DNA from: Lentinula raphanica
Taxonomy: Eukaryota; Basidiomycota; Agaricomycetes; Agaricales; Omphalotaceae
DNA length: 64,000 nucleotides
NCBI GenBank assembly: GCA_027919835.1
Contig: JANVFP010000035.1
Span: 486,489-550,488, forward strand
Direction of reading: 5' to 3'
In this document: in pieces, positions 34,455-47,593 of the stretch
Layout: every line of letters begins with the position of its first letter
How positions within the stretch are numbered: the first letter of the stretch is position 1
Position numbers and translations under genes: made by a program
The notes under the pieces: model-generated
Told to the model about the DNA's origin: nothing
Databases searched by the model: none
The model's input: the letters and a program-made list of their open reading frames with translations, nothing else

Positions 34455-37354
34455 ATGAAGGACAAATCCTCTAGAAAGCGTGATTCTACAGCTTTCGCAA
34501 ACCCTTCGCGCAAAAAGCTCAAAACGAGGCATGAGAATGCTGACACACTACCTTGGAGAAGTGTTTCACGTCCAACCATATCTGTTTTGGACGGCGATGA
34601 TGGAATATTAGAGTTGGAGGAAATAGAGGGCGTAGAAATCGTGTACGAAGAAGGCAAACAAGGCAAAGTTGCGAGGTTCAATGTGCGTCACTATATCCTG
34701 AGTGTTTTCTGTCATTTTTATGTCAAGGATACAGGTTATCGATGTCGATGAGGACATGTCAGACGAAGAGAATCCAGCATTGGTGGAGCCTGTCACAGAT
34801 GAAGACGAGAATGATGTGAACTCTCAAGAGGAAACATTCGACTGTAAGCAGGGAATACAGGCTCTCCGTATTGCGCGCGCTCAAAATTCATCGCAGCAGA
34901 AAAGCTCCTTCCAAAATGGCACTCTTATGGCCTCCATCCTCAGCTCACCAGATGTCTTCACCGTGATCATTTCATCGAGCCCACTCCTATACAGAGTGCA
35001 GCGATTCCCTTTGCTCTCAAACAGCGGGATGTCGTCGGAGTTGCTCAAACGGTCGGCTCTCTTGTTGGATTTATCAATCATTGTACTTAGACCCTAGCAG
35101 GGATCTGGAAAAACTCTGGCATATGGCCTTCCGATTCTTCACAAACTGCTTTCAATGGCATCACAGAAGCCTTCTTTTAGGCACCGTCCTGTACAAGCAC
35201 TCATCCTAGCTCCGACTCGCGAACTTGCACTCCAGGTATCAACTCATCTGAATGCATATCTCGATATAGGGAATATTCCATTTAACAACAATGGCACAAA
35301 CACAGATCGAATCTCCGCGAATAGGACGAAAGGAAGGCAGAAACAACAAGTGGATCCTCCCAAGAAACCGCCACCGAGGGTCAGTGTTGCGGCAATAGTA
35401 GGTGGCATGTCTGCCCAGAAGCAGAAACGAATTTTAGACAGAGGTGCTGACGTGCTTGTGGCAACTCCGGGTCGGTTGTGGGATATTATAGAAGAGGTAC
35501 TTCATGTTCAGTGTTTTTGACCTCATTCTGAACCTACACCCTCAGGACGAAAATCTGTCGAAGGAGTTGAGGCGTTTGAAATTCCTCGTTCTAGATGAAG
35601 CGGACCGAATGATTGAAGCCGGTCATTTTGCTGAATTGGACAACATTCTGCGATTGACCCTGCGTGAATCTGAGTGAGCATGTGTATTTGGAATTGCTGA
35701 CCGCGACCCATGCCCATGCCAGTGTCGTTTAGGCTAGACCAAATCCCGGACGACGATGACCCATCTATCTTCGGTCAGCGCGACTCTCCCATTGAAGACG
35801 ACAAAGAAAAGGTTGCTCGCGATCAGATGCAAACATTCGTGTTTTCTGCTACACTCAGTAAAGACTTGCAAAGGAATGTTAAGAAGAGAGCTAAGCCTCA
35901 ACATTATAAACGTTCCAAGAACAACGAAAAGTCAACGTCGACACTCGGTGAGTACGAATCAGTCGCCACAGTTGCTCTTCTAAACCACACCAACAGACGA
36001 TCTCCTACTTCGATTGGATTTCCGTGACCCCGAACCCGAAATCATAGATCTGAGTCCGGAGGATGGTGTGGTCTCAACCTTGGCTGAAGGAAGGATCCAA
36101 TGCCTAACCGCAGACAAGGCATGTTTCTATCCATTATCGTTTATGATTTCATCTGCCACAATCGCTGATTCTCCCTCACAATTCAGGATGTTTACCTTTA
36201 CTACTTCCTCTTGCGTTATCCCGGCCGCTCCCTGGTGTTTTTGAGTTCGATAGATGGAATCAGACGTCTGTCACCATTGGCAGAGCTCTTGAATATCAAA
36301 GCCTACCCGCTGCATTCCCAGTTGGAGCAAAGGCAAAGACTCAAGAATCTGGACAGGTAAAAAAACACTCATGAGCATGTGCATGTCGTCTTCGACAATT
36401 CACTGAAACCTAGCTTCTTCCCTCCTATCTGTACACAGATTCAAGTCTACACCCAACTCTGTACTTCTCGCGACGGATATTGCCGCACGTGGACTCGACA
36501 TCCCTAGTGTTGACCACGTAATACACTACCAAATACCTCGTTCTGCAGATGTCTATGTTCATCGAAATGGACGGACAGCCCGAGCTATGAGGAAAGGGTT
36601 CAGTATGCTGATGTGCGCACCGGATGAACGCAGAGTCGTTAGAGCGCTGTTGGGGAACCTCGGCAGGCGTGAGTCGCACTTTCTTTTCTCTTGAAGAGAT
36701 TCCTTAGATGTTTCGCAGAGGAAAGTGATATTCCAGAAATGTCTATCGACTTGGGTATGCTGGACAAACTCAAATCGCGGGTTCAATTGGCTCGACAGAT
36801 CGAAATGGCGCATCACAAATCCAAAAAGGCCAATCACGAGCGAAAATGGCTAAAGGAGACTGCTGATGCACTGGAAATCGAGCTGGATTCCGATTTTGCT
36901 GGGTTCGTTTAGTTATCACCAATCTCGCTTTATCTCTCTCACTCATGAGTGAATTCATAGTGATTCTGATGATGATACTCCCGCAAAACGTCTGCGCAAA
37001 GCAGATCAAGCCAAAGCGGCTGCTATGAAGGCCCAGCTCAGACAGATGCTCTCTCAACCTCTCCTTGCCCGTGGTACATCTGCCAAGTTCCTCACATCCG
37101 GGAGCAATCATATTGTGGATGAGCTCATATCAGGAGAATGTAATTCTCATTGTTCTTGTTTCCTGCGCAGTTCGTTGATCACGATGTGTCTTCTCTCCAC
37201 AGATAATGAGAAAATGCTCGGAGTAGGAATCAATGACGCAGGGAGTGACCTTGCTCAGGCGAAAAGGAAAAAGGCAAAGAAGCAGCTAGCAGTGAAAATG
37301 TCTAGGAAAATGGTCAAAGATGAGACTGAGGAAGAGTGGACAGGTATTGCTTGA
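34455..37354 (+). CDS. MAK5: MAK5-type DEAD-box ATP-dependent RNA helicase
   Basis: Mak5 (DDX24 in animals) is a nucleolar helicase needed for 60S subunit assembly. Seen in order after splicing: an acidic N-terminus; the Q motif ending PTPIQ; AQTGSGKT (motif I); APTRELALQ (Ia); GG and [15 protein letters not shown] (II, DEAD box); FVFSATL (III). The C-terminal helicase lobe has [23 protein letters not shown] (V) and [11 protein letters not shown] (VI). The tail is basic and Lys-rich, ending EEEWTGIA. The insert between motifs Ia and TPGR, rich in Lys and Pro, is typical of Mak5. There are about nine small introns. The gene is divergent from the SDR and convergent with the laccase, only 99 bp away. 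Confidence 0.9.
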
Positions 37355-37453
37355 TTGAAATTGAATTCTACATATAATATTTGACCTGCATACGTGACTG
37401 CATCTAAAAACTGAAAACTGAATATTTGAGTTCCTCTATACGGGGACATCAGA

Positions 37454-40400
37454 TTAGTTATTACCACCCAATTGCGCGGGGGTCAGAGCATCATATATTG
37501 GGCAGAGTTGGTTCCAGGCGTCTACAACGACACGTCAGATTCTGCGTACAATCGGGGCGACAGGAAAGCTTACCTGGGACCGGATTAGCAGTGGCTACAT
37601 CTGGAGCGTCCTCAGCGAAAACAATGGCAAATCCACTGCAAGCTGTAGTCAGAAGATGGTCCTTCGCAGATAGGGAGAATACTAACGCTTCCAAATGCCA
37701 ATCTATGTGACTAGATCACCAGCCATGAGTCATCAAGTCCTTTCGCAGAATAGAGAGAACTACACTTACCAGTGGAGAAACCCTGATAGAGGTCAAGACG
37801 GTCAACTCCAGTGATACCAGACAGAAATTCCTACTTACATGGACCAGCATTGTCAGTGGTGAAACGGATAGTGACATTGTCGGTTGCTGCACCGGTGGAG
37901 ACGACATCCCTGCGCGGAGGGTTTACATAGTTGTATGTAGAGCTGCCAGCACTTCGAACTACGTCAAACGTATGCTAGAATCGTGCTTCAATCAATGTCC
38001 AAGGAGCGAGGGACGTGTCGTTCGACTTACCCCGTGCAGATGGAATGGATGCTTAACTCTAGGCTGTCAGTAACGCGCGAAAGGGTTAGACAAAATTACT
38101 CACAGGGCCGCCGATGGCTGCAACTGCTGCTGTATTGAAACTGAGTTGGATCACCGAGTTCAAAGGCAGGGTATATACCGAGCCACTAGGAAGGAGCTGA
38201 GCTGGAGAAATTGTTATTCACCGGCATAAGGAGATATTGTGACTGTTAGTACCTGCTGTAGTAGCGCCGCTGAGAATTTGAAGCAGAACAGGGACCGTGG
38301 GTGGTACGAAGGAAACACCGTTTATCTCAAACCGCCCCCCAGCCTAGAAATGATATAGTAAGCACATAGCTACATGAGGAGACATCAGATACACATACAA
38401 ATGATAGAGCCAGATTGAGGTCGACGTTCACACCGTCCGCGGTGGCATTTCCGGGCTGGCAGAGAATATTGTTTCAACGGATGATCAAAAGAACGTGAAC
38501 AGTGTAACTTACAGCGCCGGGATTTTCAAGAGGCTGACGGTGTTAGTGTGCTAGCTCGCATTGTAGACACAACGGGACTACTTACCACAAGACTGGTCTC
38601 TTGCAAGGTATTGGTAATGGTCTGGGTAGTGACTGGATCGGCGACAGGAGCCCCGGAATAACGTAAGATCGCGCTGTTGATACCTCCAGCAAACCCAGAG
38701 TTCACATTGTTAGGATTAGCCCGTATCCCTACCACAAGAGTTTGTTATAAAGTCATCAAGAGGGTAGACATTTCACATACAATAATTGTCAATAGTTTGA
38801 TTTGCCGTGAGCTAGTAAGGAGTACGAGATTGAAGAAACTGCGCTTGTGGAGGTCAAATCTGTCACTCACGACGAACGAGTATCTCTGAGCTGGTGATAG
38901 TGTTATTCAACAACGTGTCACTCTAGTAGTATCAAACTACTCACCAGCAAAGATTTGGATGGAGTCCGCTACAACAGGAAGATGATTGACACCATCAGCT
39001 TCAATAACCTATCATACCCATTGTAAGTTGAGATCTATTGACATCTCAATCATAGTTCTGCGTACGGTGAACGTATGGCCGTCAATCGAGAACAAAAAGT
39101 TCGGATCGCATGATATTGAGACCAAGCGGAACCGATAACTGGAAGCAATTTTAGGAATGTGAGATATTACTATGTTTGTTCACTGACCGACGACCTTGCA
39201 CGACACTAACCACAGCCAGAGGCGCATCGGCAGGACCATTGACAGATCTCCCTACTCATGTAGTCAGCCATTCATGCTCGTGATATATATCGAAAAGAAA
39301 TTTACCGAGTCCGTTAATTAGAGTCGCGTCTGGGATCCTGAAGCCAGAGTTATACCTTGCCTGATGAGTTGGAATAGATACTTACGGAACAGCACCAGCC
39401 TCAGGAGCGGGAACATCTGATGATTGTGATGATTGTGAATGTGGAGATGAGTGAACGTCAAGAACGTAGACTCACGATACCTACATAGGCATCAAAATTG
39501 TCAGCTCGATAGACACCAGATGAAGATGCACAGTTTTAACGTACCAGTCAGCAAGGGTGATGATAGTTGAATCTGAGCGGAAAGAGTTTTGTCTGTTACT
39601 CCCAAATGATGAAGAGGGGGAAACGTACCATCATCTTCATCATACAGGTCGGCGTATGGATCTTGAGGATCGTATACCACCAAAGGGCCGCGCAATCCAT
39701 CGCAGTACTGTGTGGCTATTTTCACGATCAATCAATGGGCTCGAGATGGTTGACCGGGACAGAAAACATACGCACATAGATGGCTATGGTACCAGAACTG
39801 AAGATAATTCAGGCAAAGATGAGATTGTGTACTAATAGACGTGGCTTACAGTCTAGAAGCAGATCCAGATCAGTTCCAAGACAGAGACGTGCACATTATG
39901 CGTGGTACATACCCCAGCTTGATCAGGAACATTGAAGTTGTAGAGGAAGGAATCTCCACTGGCAATAGGACATTGGTTCACAAATGCCCTAGAGTGAGAG
40001 TTGTAACGAGATGCAACATGGCAAAACTGGTTAAAAGTACGTACGGCCTAGAAATTTATTCAGTCAGTTAGTTACAGTATTATAGCGTAGATGCAAACTC
40101 CATACCCATCTGCCCAAGTGGTCGTCTTTTGAAAAAGACCATGCCAGTGCTAGACAAGAAGGCAATGAAGCTAGGACTCCCGCACTGAGAAGCGAGCCGA
40201 AGCACATACGATCGATGTACTCAAAAGCATGGTGCCGTTGGTGAGCTGGTCGATGACATTGATCTGGAAATTGTCTCCCTATTTGCAGACAGGATTTAGC
40301 TCATGCACAACGAAGCGGGTAGGCGCAAACGAACTTTGTTACCAGTAATGAGAGGTCCAGGAAAGACACCCTCAGCAAGAACACCCGAGCGATTGAAGCC

Positions 40401-40505
40401 GTCAGGTTGAATGAACGAATTCACGATATGCAAGTCGGTTGTGGGACCAATGGCGGCCAAAGCCCCGCCCAGTTGTCCCAATAACAGCCAGGAGTAGGAG
40501 CGCAT
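37454..40505 (-). CDS. Laccase (multicopper oxidase), about 26 exons
   Basis: Start at 40505 with signal peptide [17 protein letters not shown], then [12 protein letters not shown] as at mature laccase N-termini. All four copper-ligand motifs are present: HWHG, HSHL, HPFHLHG, and HCHIDWH. The last is rebuilt across two introns, with Cys and both His present. [16 protein letters not shown] and DATLINGLG are further family landmarks. The C-terminus is [22 protein letters not shown], without a long extension. About 25 introns cut the gene into very small exons, including 5-nt (39480-39476), 20-nt and 21-nt ones. The enzyme is secreted, oxidises phenols and reduces oxygen to water. A TATA box lies at 40584-40591. 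Exon joins are by eye, guided by the family's strong conservation. Confidence 0.93.
39476..39480 (-). other. 5-nt microexon of the laccase gene
   Basis: The exon reads GTATC on the minus strand, flanked by an upstream intron ending CTATGTAG and a downstream intron starting GTGAGT. It supplies the end of a Trp codon, a Tyr codon and the first base of His in LADWYH, a conserved laccase segment. Skipping it would delete this segment and shift the frame. Confidence 0.8.
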
Positions 40506-40583
40506 ATCGAGGAGGAAAGCAAGAAGTACTAGAGGGTGAAAACAAGACGGGCAGGTCTGGGATTTTCTGCAGGAATGGCATTC

Positions 40584-40591
40584 TTTTTATA
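40584..40591 (-). promoter_or_regulatory. TATA box of laccase gene
   Basis: TATAAAAA on the minus strand about 80 bp upstream of the ATG, a standard distance for a highly expressed secreted oxidase gene. Confidence 0.65.
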
Positions 40592-40603
40592 CTGTCCTTT
40601 CCA

Positions 40604-40621
40604 AGAGAGAGAGAGAGAGAG
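40604..40621 (+). repeat. (GA)n microsatellite in laccase promoter
   Basis: About nine GA repeats directly upstream of the TATA box on the laccase strand. Confidence 0.8.
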
Positions 40622-43285
40622 TATTGGCTGACTACTCCGTCCTGACTCAAGTGCACCGCGCTCAACATCATCGGATAACTCGAACTGTTCAGACTGCACC
40701 CAAGTGCCTGGATCTGTTGACAAAACAAGGAGTTGGGACAGTAACGTGAGAGGCCAGATACAGAAAATGCGACAGCAATAGTAAGTATCTTACCAGGTAC
40801 CTGGAGGATTTAATGGTTGAAAGTCGGGCAGTTCATCCCTCCTCCGAGAAATTCGACAGGAACAGTACGCAAGCATCGGCATTGTATATACTGTTATACG
40901 CGGTGGGAGAGCTCCCATCTTTTGCTGCAGCATAGAAAATTTACTCCCGAGCTTTGTCTCTTTCATGAGTCAGACTAAACAGGACACGGCGATAGCAGAA
41001 ACTGTCAGTCAGTCAGTCAATTCAAGAACCACCCCAGTGAGAAGGTGTTTGAGGATTTGAACTGGTGAACATATCCTGGGCCACATTGAGAATGATGATC
41101 TATCAGTCAAGCTGTCCGGCTGTTAATATACAGCAGAGAAGATGTATTAGAGTTTACGAAGAGAAAATGAGAGAAAGAAAAAGACACACTGGGACGATAA
41201 TACGAGTCAGAGAACCGGAAAGCCACGGAAAGCTTGAAAGTACTTCTGAGTGCAACCACAGAAGCGCCCGGTTTGTGATGAGCGCGCGCTTGATACTACG
41301 CGTGCCGGAGCAAATGCCCCCGGTCGAATGATCTTTATCCACTTCACTAACTTCAAAATCGCAAAATCGAGTGTCATAACGGATACGGCTAGATCTTTTC
41401 CTGCTTACTGTGCGGTATTACTTGCAGAATATCATAACAGCCGGATGTCTGAATATTGGTATGCGTACTACGGTGACCGAGTCAATGCTCAAGCCTCAGA
41501 AAAATCCGCTTCCTGAGAATTGATCAGCCTTTGAATTGGTACTATCAAGGGGAACGCAAAGGTACTTTTGTTAAATGAGTACTCATAAACCTTGCTCTTG
41601 TTCTAGTCCTTGGGGTCAGAGCGGATTCGGAAATCAATCAACGAGTTCAAGTACTCAGCTAGTAAACCACATACTGCGTTATTGATTGTCATGTATTCCG
41701 AGTCCCTATATGAGTACCATCGAATGACACTCTAGTATTCTTCTGCACGTATCAAACCGTATCCTTAACGCCGATACAGCTCCAATGCCGTGGAAGACAA
41801 ACACTGTATGCTCACGATCAACGCACACATTTCCCGGGTTTCTTTCCTATTTGACGGGCTACGAATGCCTGTCTTGACTCTTGACTAGTGACTCTTGACA
41901 AGGATTTCGAAAATGATTGTAGGGCAGAGAGGACGCCACTGGCACCATCTCAAGGTGACCTTTGGACACTGACTAATGATTGAACGTCCGCGTCCAACCA
42001 GATTCGAGCATCAGCTTGACAAGGCTGCACGCTTGAACTTCCCAGCTGAAATTGAACGGCATGGACTGGACTCCTGTTAGAGTCTCAGGTCTTTCTCAAG
42101 ATCCGATTGAAGCGAAAGGCCCTCATATTGTGTAGTGCACATTGTGCTCACAACAGCTTTTTCAATAAGTTATGTATTTGGGTAGTAGCCGGTATCCTTT
42201 CATTATCTTTCCCGACTTCATCAATAGATGTCGACCTTGAGATGCATAGCATCGAATTTGAAGACATACCTCGGGGAACTAGAGGCACACTGTTCGATTA
42301 TAGTAGGGCTGGAACTCGCCATATAGTAGCAACTCGCTTTGAAGCGTGCCGGACGCTGAGTTTTGGCATACATGCCTGGTAAACACCGCTCGCCGTCTAT
42401 AGACTCATCAAGTCTCTGCCGATTCAAGACAGGTTCAAGGCGAGCTGTAGGGCTTCTGAAGCCGGTGTCGAAACGATTTTTGACTATGTACTTATCTGGT
42501 GATCGTATTGTTTCCCGCAAAACATTCGATCGTCACCTGGAAAGCTGTCAAAAAGATGGGGATGTTCAACGATCCTTGAACAAGACAACATATTCACTTT
42601 GCGAGAAAACAATCATGCCTGCAAGTCGCAACGTCGAGCACTTTTTGAGGTCCGACGACAGTCATTCTGAATATTGGCCGTCAACGGTCACTGTTCGAAG
42701 TTTCACGTCTGTTGCACCACATGCCAGACTCAACGCCGTGGACATTCGAATCGATGCCGCAACGTCGTCTGAGAGAAGGTCATGATGATCAGATATGCTA
42801 GAGGTATTCGGTTTGATAGGCTTCTTCTGCGTCTGGCTCTTATTGGCAAAAGGAGTTAACATCGACTGTTCCTTGAACGAGGGAATTCCTGGTCAGAGCA
42901 GTATGAGTCGGTATGGTGTTACTAACACAGACTTACACTTCAAGCATTGAAACATGGTCTATCTGGCCTCACGACTGTCGGATTTTTGTGACAGTGGCTG
43001 GACGATGTGTATGTACACAAATCATGATCATCTTCCTTGAAATTCCGTGGGTTTCAAATTATCGACATTCAGAGATGACGGTTGCGAAGGAGATCCCGGT
43101 GAAGGATTAGATATGTGTTGACCAGGTACGAGACTGTGAGGAGGAAGGATTAGTCTCTGGATCTAGAGAAAGTATCAGACCGAGGGTGCCCATATTCGGA
43201 GGGAGATTGAGATTCGAGAGTGTCTAGGTTGTACATTTGGGTTTTTTTTCGAAATTTCTATGTAGAGTCTACTAGTGTTTTCGGT

Positions 43286-44388
43286 TCAGAAAATAATTCC
43301 TCCACCTAAATTCAGATGTGCGATGTCATTTTCCCATCTTATCGACAGAGACAAGTTTGTGATTCTACTCACCGTCGACGACGATATCCGCGCCATTGAT
43401 GTATCTACCCGCGCGTTTGCTGCATAAGAGGATGACAGCGCCGCTCAATTCTTCGACATCGCCCATCCGACCCATGGGGTTCCGATCAGCCCAAATTGCG
43501 CGACTAGCAGCGAGACCATCTCCTTCGTTCAGGATAGTATCCATGTATCCAGGAGAGACGGAATTGACGCGGATGCCGTAGGTGGCCCATTCAGCTAAGA
43601 GTACAATGAGGCAAGAATTAATCAATTCGGAGATAGGTATAGAAGATCGTGAAGACTAACCAGCCAAAGAACGGGTAAGCTGAAAGACGGCAGCTTTGGA
43701 TGTGTTGTAAGCGACTTGTGGTTGAGGGAAATTGACTCTGTGACCAGAGATGGATGCGGTGAAGAGTATGCTACCGCCCGATTTTTGAGCGATCATTTTC
43801 CTAGATTTGACATTGTGCATGATCAGAAGTAGAGCCATCCGCAAACTCCAAGGCAACTCACTTTCCGACCGCCTGCGCACAAAGCCAGCTTCCGGTCACA
43901 TTGACATCCATCACCCGCTTCCAATCATCTACCTTCAACTCATGGGCGTGTGCACAGCCCACCACGCCAGCGAAACAAAGCAACATATCGATCGTCCCAA
44001 AATCCTCGGAGACACGGTCAACCGCCGCGTCGACAATCGTTTCGTTCCTCACGTCCACTTCGTACGTTTTAATCTTGGCATTCGGAAAGTCTGTTTTGAG
44101 CGTTTCGATAGCAGGCATAGACGAAGCATAGGATACAGGGACATCGAAGATAGCGATCCCAGAAGCACCGTGCTCGAGAAGAGCTCGGATGACGGAAAGT
44201 CCAATGCCACCTGCTCCGGTGACGATCGCATTGCCTTCGACAGCGAACCTCTGGCGAGCTCGTTCGCTCGGTGGCGAGTCATCTTTTGGTAGAGGCGCCG
44301 TGAGTGGGTTGGGGCCACGCGAAAGCGTCATTTGAGGCAAGACGCGTTTCGTGAGGTCGTTTCGATCGGGGCTCGCGGTGGTGGCCAT
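43286..44388 (-). CDS. Short-chain dehydrogenase/reductase (SDR) 2, polyol-dehydrogenase-like
   Basis: Exons 44388-43862, 43800-43661, 43594-43373 and 43305-43286 encode about 302 residues. The cofactor motif reads [12 protein letters not shown]. An active-site Ser in ILFTASISG is followed by YNTSK, the catalytic Tyr and Lys. The NxxG-like motif here is CFAGVVG instead of the usual NNAG, since the Asn is replaced. The C-terminus is [15 protein letters not shown], whose last codons come from a 20-nt exon. The overall look is that of fungal D-arabinitol/sorbose/mannitol-type dehydrogenases, which interconvert polyols and ketoses. It starts about 30 residues before the fold with a flexible tail. 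It is not obviously linked in function to its neighbours. Confidence 0.87.
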
Positions 44389-44707
44389 GGCGGTTGTTCT
44401 GAGGTGTTCTGCTTGGATATCCTGGAGGTGAGAGAGCGAGAGCGAATCGATAAGGACATCCGGGGTTCCGTATTATAGCTGACGTGAAATGGCTTGCAAA
44501 TGGGTATAACTTATCAGAAAAATTTTCTGGGGGACGTACGTTATGATAAATAGCGAGGTGGGGTACAGTTGGGGTTGAAACAAGGGTTTGAATGTGATAG
44601 AGTGATGATGAACGTTTGTTACGCCTTTTCCCCACATCTCGGCACGAGATGCCGAAGAGATAACTCTCCTAGACTCTCATCCTTGTCAAGCTCGCCAATC
44701 GCAAAAA
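44389..44707. promoter_or_regulatory. Divergent promoter region, SDR2 / PP2C
   Basis: A 319-bp gap between two gene starts on opposite strands. No strong TATA box seen. Confidence 0.5.
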
Positions 44708-46220
44708 ATGAGCAGAAGATCAATATCCCTTCCGAGATTCTATGGGGAATCTATGTTCTATACGTTCATTCCAGAGACCGACCTGAATGACAAACTCGCA
44801 CTATACTCTCATGCTCAAACGATAGGCAAAACTCATTGTGTTTCTTTTCAGCCGAATGTTCTTGAAAGCGAGAATCAAGACCGGTATGTCGTTCGAGAAT
44901 TCACTCTCTCCGATGGCTCAGTGTGGAAATTCCGTGCTTTGTTTGATGGTGAGTACTGCCTTCGACTTATGGATCTACCAGGAGGGAACTTCAAAGTTCA
45001 AACGCTTAGGACATATTGAATCTGACACTGTAAACCATGCCGCGGAGCATCTACCACGAATGATCCACGATCGTCTCAACAGATGCTCCGCAAGTTCAAG
45101 CCTTGACCGAGACTCAGTGTCTTCCCTACTCGCAGATGCCATCAAAGCATACGATGATTCCCTTCTGGAAGATCTATTATATATCGTACCCCAATTCGAG
45201 TCAGAGAGTCAATTATCTCGACTCACGGATGAGGAGATACAGACTATCATTCAAAACATGGACAAAACTCGTCGTAGCAAGATTACACGCTGCATGTGCG
45301 GAACGACGGTAGTCGTGGCTCTGACGAGTCCTGGTAATGAGAGTCTTTGGGCAGCTAGTTTAGGCGATAGCTATGCCAGTAAGTGCGTTCCACGATTAAC
45401 ATATAGCCGCGCCTTGAGAATCGAAATCGAGGATTAGATTTACAAAATTATCGAGACTGACGCACCGCAAGTCCTAGGCGTTCAACTGAGCCCTGACTCG
45501 ACTGAAGAATGGGAAACAGTCGTGCTCAGCTCTCACCGCAATGGACAAAATCCTGATGAACGCCAACGGCTGATTCGAGAACATCCCGACGAACCCGAAG
45601 TCGTTTACCGGAACCGTGTTCTGGGTCAACTTGCGCTGACTAGAGGTAAGCGTTGGATTCAAGTCCCTTGATGTACATGACGCAGCGTTGATCCTTCGTA
45701 ATCCGACTTAGCTCTAGGGGACCATCCGTACAAAATGCCACGGGTATATACCGAACGCATTTTCTGCAAAGTCGACGAGATGAGAGACTACAGATCCTCG
45801 TTGGAACACTGGGTGTTACCTCGAATCATTACCCCGCCGTACGTCTCCAACATACCAGACGTTCAGTACTTCAATCTCGAATCAAAGAGATCGAGACACC
45901 TTCACCGAGAATTTGACAACCAGGAGAACGACCACAATGACCACAGCCTTCGGTTGTGTCTGTTAATGTGTACGGACGGCCTACTGGATTTATACCAAGA
46001 CGAGTCGAGATACGCTTCCGATTCCACAGCAATTTTTCAAAGATGCATGAAAGTTGCGAGTGCGAGATCTGACATGGACAACCAGACTACGAATCCTGCA
46101 TTGATGATTCTCCGGGATGCTTTAGGGGGAGCAGATGTCGAAAGGGTTTCGGCTATGATGACGGTGGAGATGTATGACAAGTGGATGGACGATACGACTG
46201 TCTTGTTTGAGGAATTGTGA
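44708..46220 (+). CDS. PP2C-family protein phosphatase
   Basis: Exons 44708-44948, 45010-45378, 45472-45645 and 45718-46220 give 428 residues with matching phases. PP2C metal-site landmarks are present: ENQDRYVVREF, then FDGH (formed across intron 1), CGTTVVVAL, and WAASLGDSYA. Further on come LCLLMCTDGLLDLY and the closing DDTTVLFEEL (the D-D-x-T/N-type terminal motif). The core matches metal-dependent Ser/Thr phosphatases, some of which are mitochondrial pyruvate dehydrogenase phosphatases; the PHILPRV-like region (HPYKMPRV) fits that subgroup loosely. The first FDGH lacks the usual following Gly and reads HIES. I see no clear mitochondrial targeting signal. Confidence 0.85.
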
Positions 46221-46568
46221 AGAGTCAGAACATTCAATATCTCATATATTGTATTAGATACATAGACGCAGTTTCCGGTCCCATTTTGGTTCTATTTGCT
46301 GTAACAGCGTGTCGTTGAAGGTTGTTGAACGCCGGACCAAAGCCAAGGGGAGACCAAACACTGGCCAGCCCGTTTTGCAGGTAAGCCGCATAACGTCCGC
46401 ATTGGGTATAGAATAAAAATACAAGATATACACATTGAGACCTGGAAAATATTCCTTCAGCCTGGATTGAGAAAGGAGAATCTGGCGAAGACGCACCGTT
46501 TCCAAGTCCATATAAGATACTCATCGAAAACTGTCCATAAACGACATGTCGAACATCCACAGAGGTGC
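46221..46568. other. Convergent 3' flanks
   Basis: Between the PP2C gene and the SNARE gene. No gene recognised. Confidence 0.5.
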
Positions 46569-47079
46569 TCATGCAACATTTTCTCCACTCGCACTCCACC
46601 ACCACCATATCTTTCCCATTATCCACAGTCCAAGAAACCCGCCTACAACGTACATTGCCACACGCCAGCTTTTGACACCACCGGATGTTAACCCAAAGGC
46701 ATGAGCTGCCCTTCTCGATGACTGTGCTAGAGAGTTGGCGAAGGATGTGAAGCTGTTGCCTGTATCGTCAAGGATGAGGTTTTGACGTTCAACGTCGTCG
46801 TGGATGTCTGTTGTGATCTGAATTGAAATTGAGTTCTTCTAGTTTCATGAAATTCCGTAGATAAGAGCGCACTCCTCTGAGAGTTCTTATTTTCGAGTGT
46901 AGTTCGTCGAGACGTTGATTATTTTGTCGTTCGTAAGTGTCTTCGACCCGGTCGCCTCTGAGATTTGTCATGTGGATTTGGTGGAAAGTTGAAAACAAAA
47001 GACGGCATCGAAAGCGGCAGAGAAACTTTGCTTTTCGGCATGCTCGGCAACTGTATAGCTTTCTTGCTTCAAGCCGCAT
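46569..47079 (-). CDS. Bet1/Sft1-type SNARE, tail-anchored
   Basis: Two exons joined by a 54-nt intron (about 46873-46820) encode a SNARE helix: YERQNNQRLDELHSKIRTLRG, then ITTDIHDDVERQNLILDDTG. A tail anchor follows, WRVAMYVVGGFLGLWIMG, then WWWW and a short end. The central zero-layer residue appears to be Asp/Gln-like (VERQN), as in Qc SNAREs. Bet1 and Sft1 act in ER-Golgi and intra-Golgi vesicle fusion. The first exon as an open frame begins MRLEARKLYS, an unlikely Cys-rich N-terminus. A start at 46971 (MTNLRGDR), or an unseen upstream exon, is more likely. Confidence 0.75.
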
Positions 47080-47311
47080 GCGAAGCCCGCACCAAAATTT
47101 GTCAGCAAACGTAATGTAAATGACAAATTGTACAGTAATTAAAATTACGTGATGAACATTAGCGCCTCAGCGCTTAGAGCAAAGTGACAATTTTGGTAAC
47201 CCCGCGCCCGCCCTGCTGCGCTATTAGGTAAGATATATGAGGAAAGGGAAGTAGTGAAAAAAACTGTGATGAGAAGTCCGACTAGGCTGTGCAAAATTTG
47301 CGTGAAGTGTA

Positions 47312-47593
47312 CATCAGGAAAAATATTCTCATCTCTAGAGTCCCCAGAGATACCCCCCAATTCCTAGGTAGTCTCAGAGCACCTAGAGTATCTGAGTTCT
47401 TTGAGGCTTCTAAAAATTCTCTGGGTGCTTTCAGGTGCTTTCAGGTGCTTTCTGATGCTTTCTGATGCTTTCTGAATCTTTCAGGATCTCTAGGATGTTT
47501 TTTGATCTTTAAAAGCTCACAAAAATCTCTGGGCAGCCTAGGAATTGGGGGGTATCTCTGGGGACTCTAGAGATGAAAATGTTTTTCCTGATG
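47312..47593 (+). mobile_element. Foldback/MITE-like element, copy 2 (282 bp)
   Basis: Ends CATCAGGAAAAAT...ATTTTTCCTGATG with a second inverted block (TCTAGAGTCCCCAGAGATAC) just inside. It is flanked by TA on both sides (47310-47311 and 47594-47595). The interior has short tandem repeats around GCTTTCAGGT. It is the reverse complement of the copy at 47994, with the same length. Confidence 0.85.

Larger units (their letters stand above)
40506..43285. other. Laccase promoter and 2.8-kb gap
   Basis: After the laccase promoter I see no convincing gene. Open frames at 42107-42785 lack recognisable motifs and are probably chance. Confidence 0.5.

Noticed and set aside
42107..42785. Overlapping open frames between the laccase and SDR2
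   Set aside because: Frames on both strands overlap, with no recognisable domain or typical intron signals.
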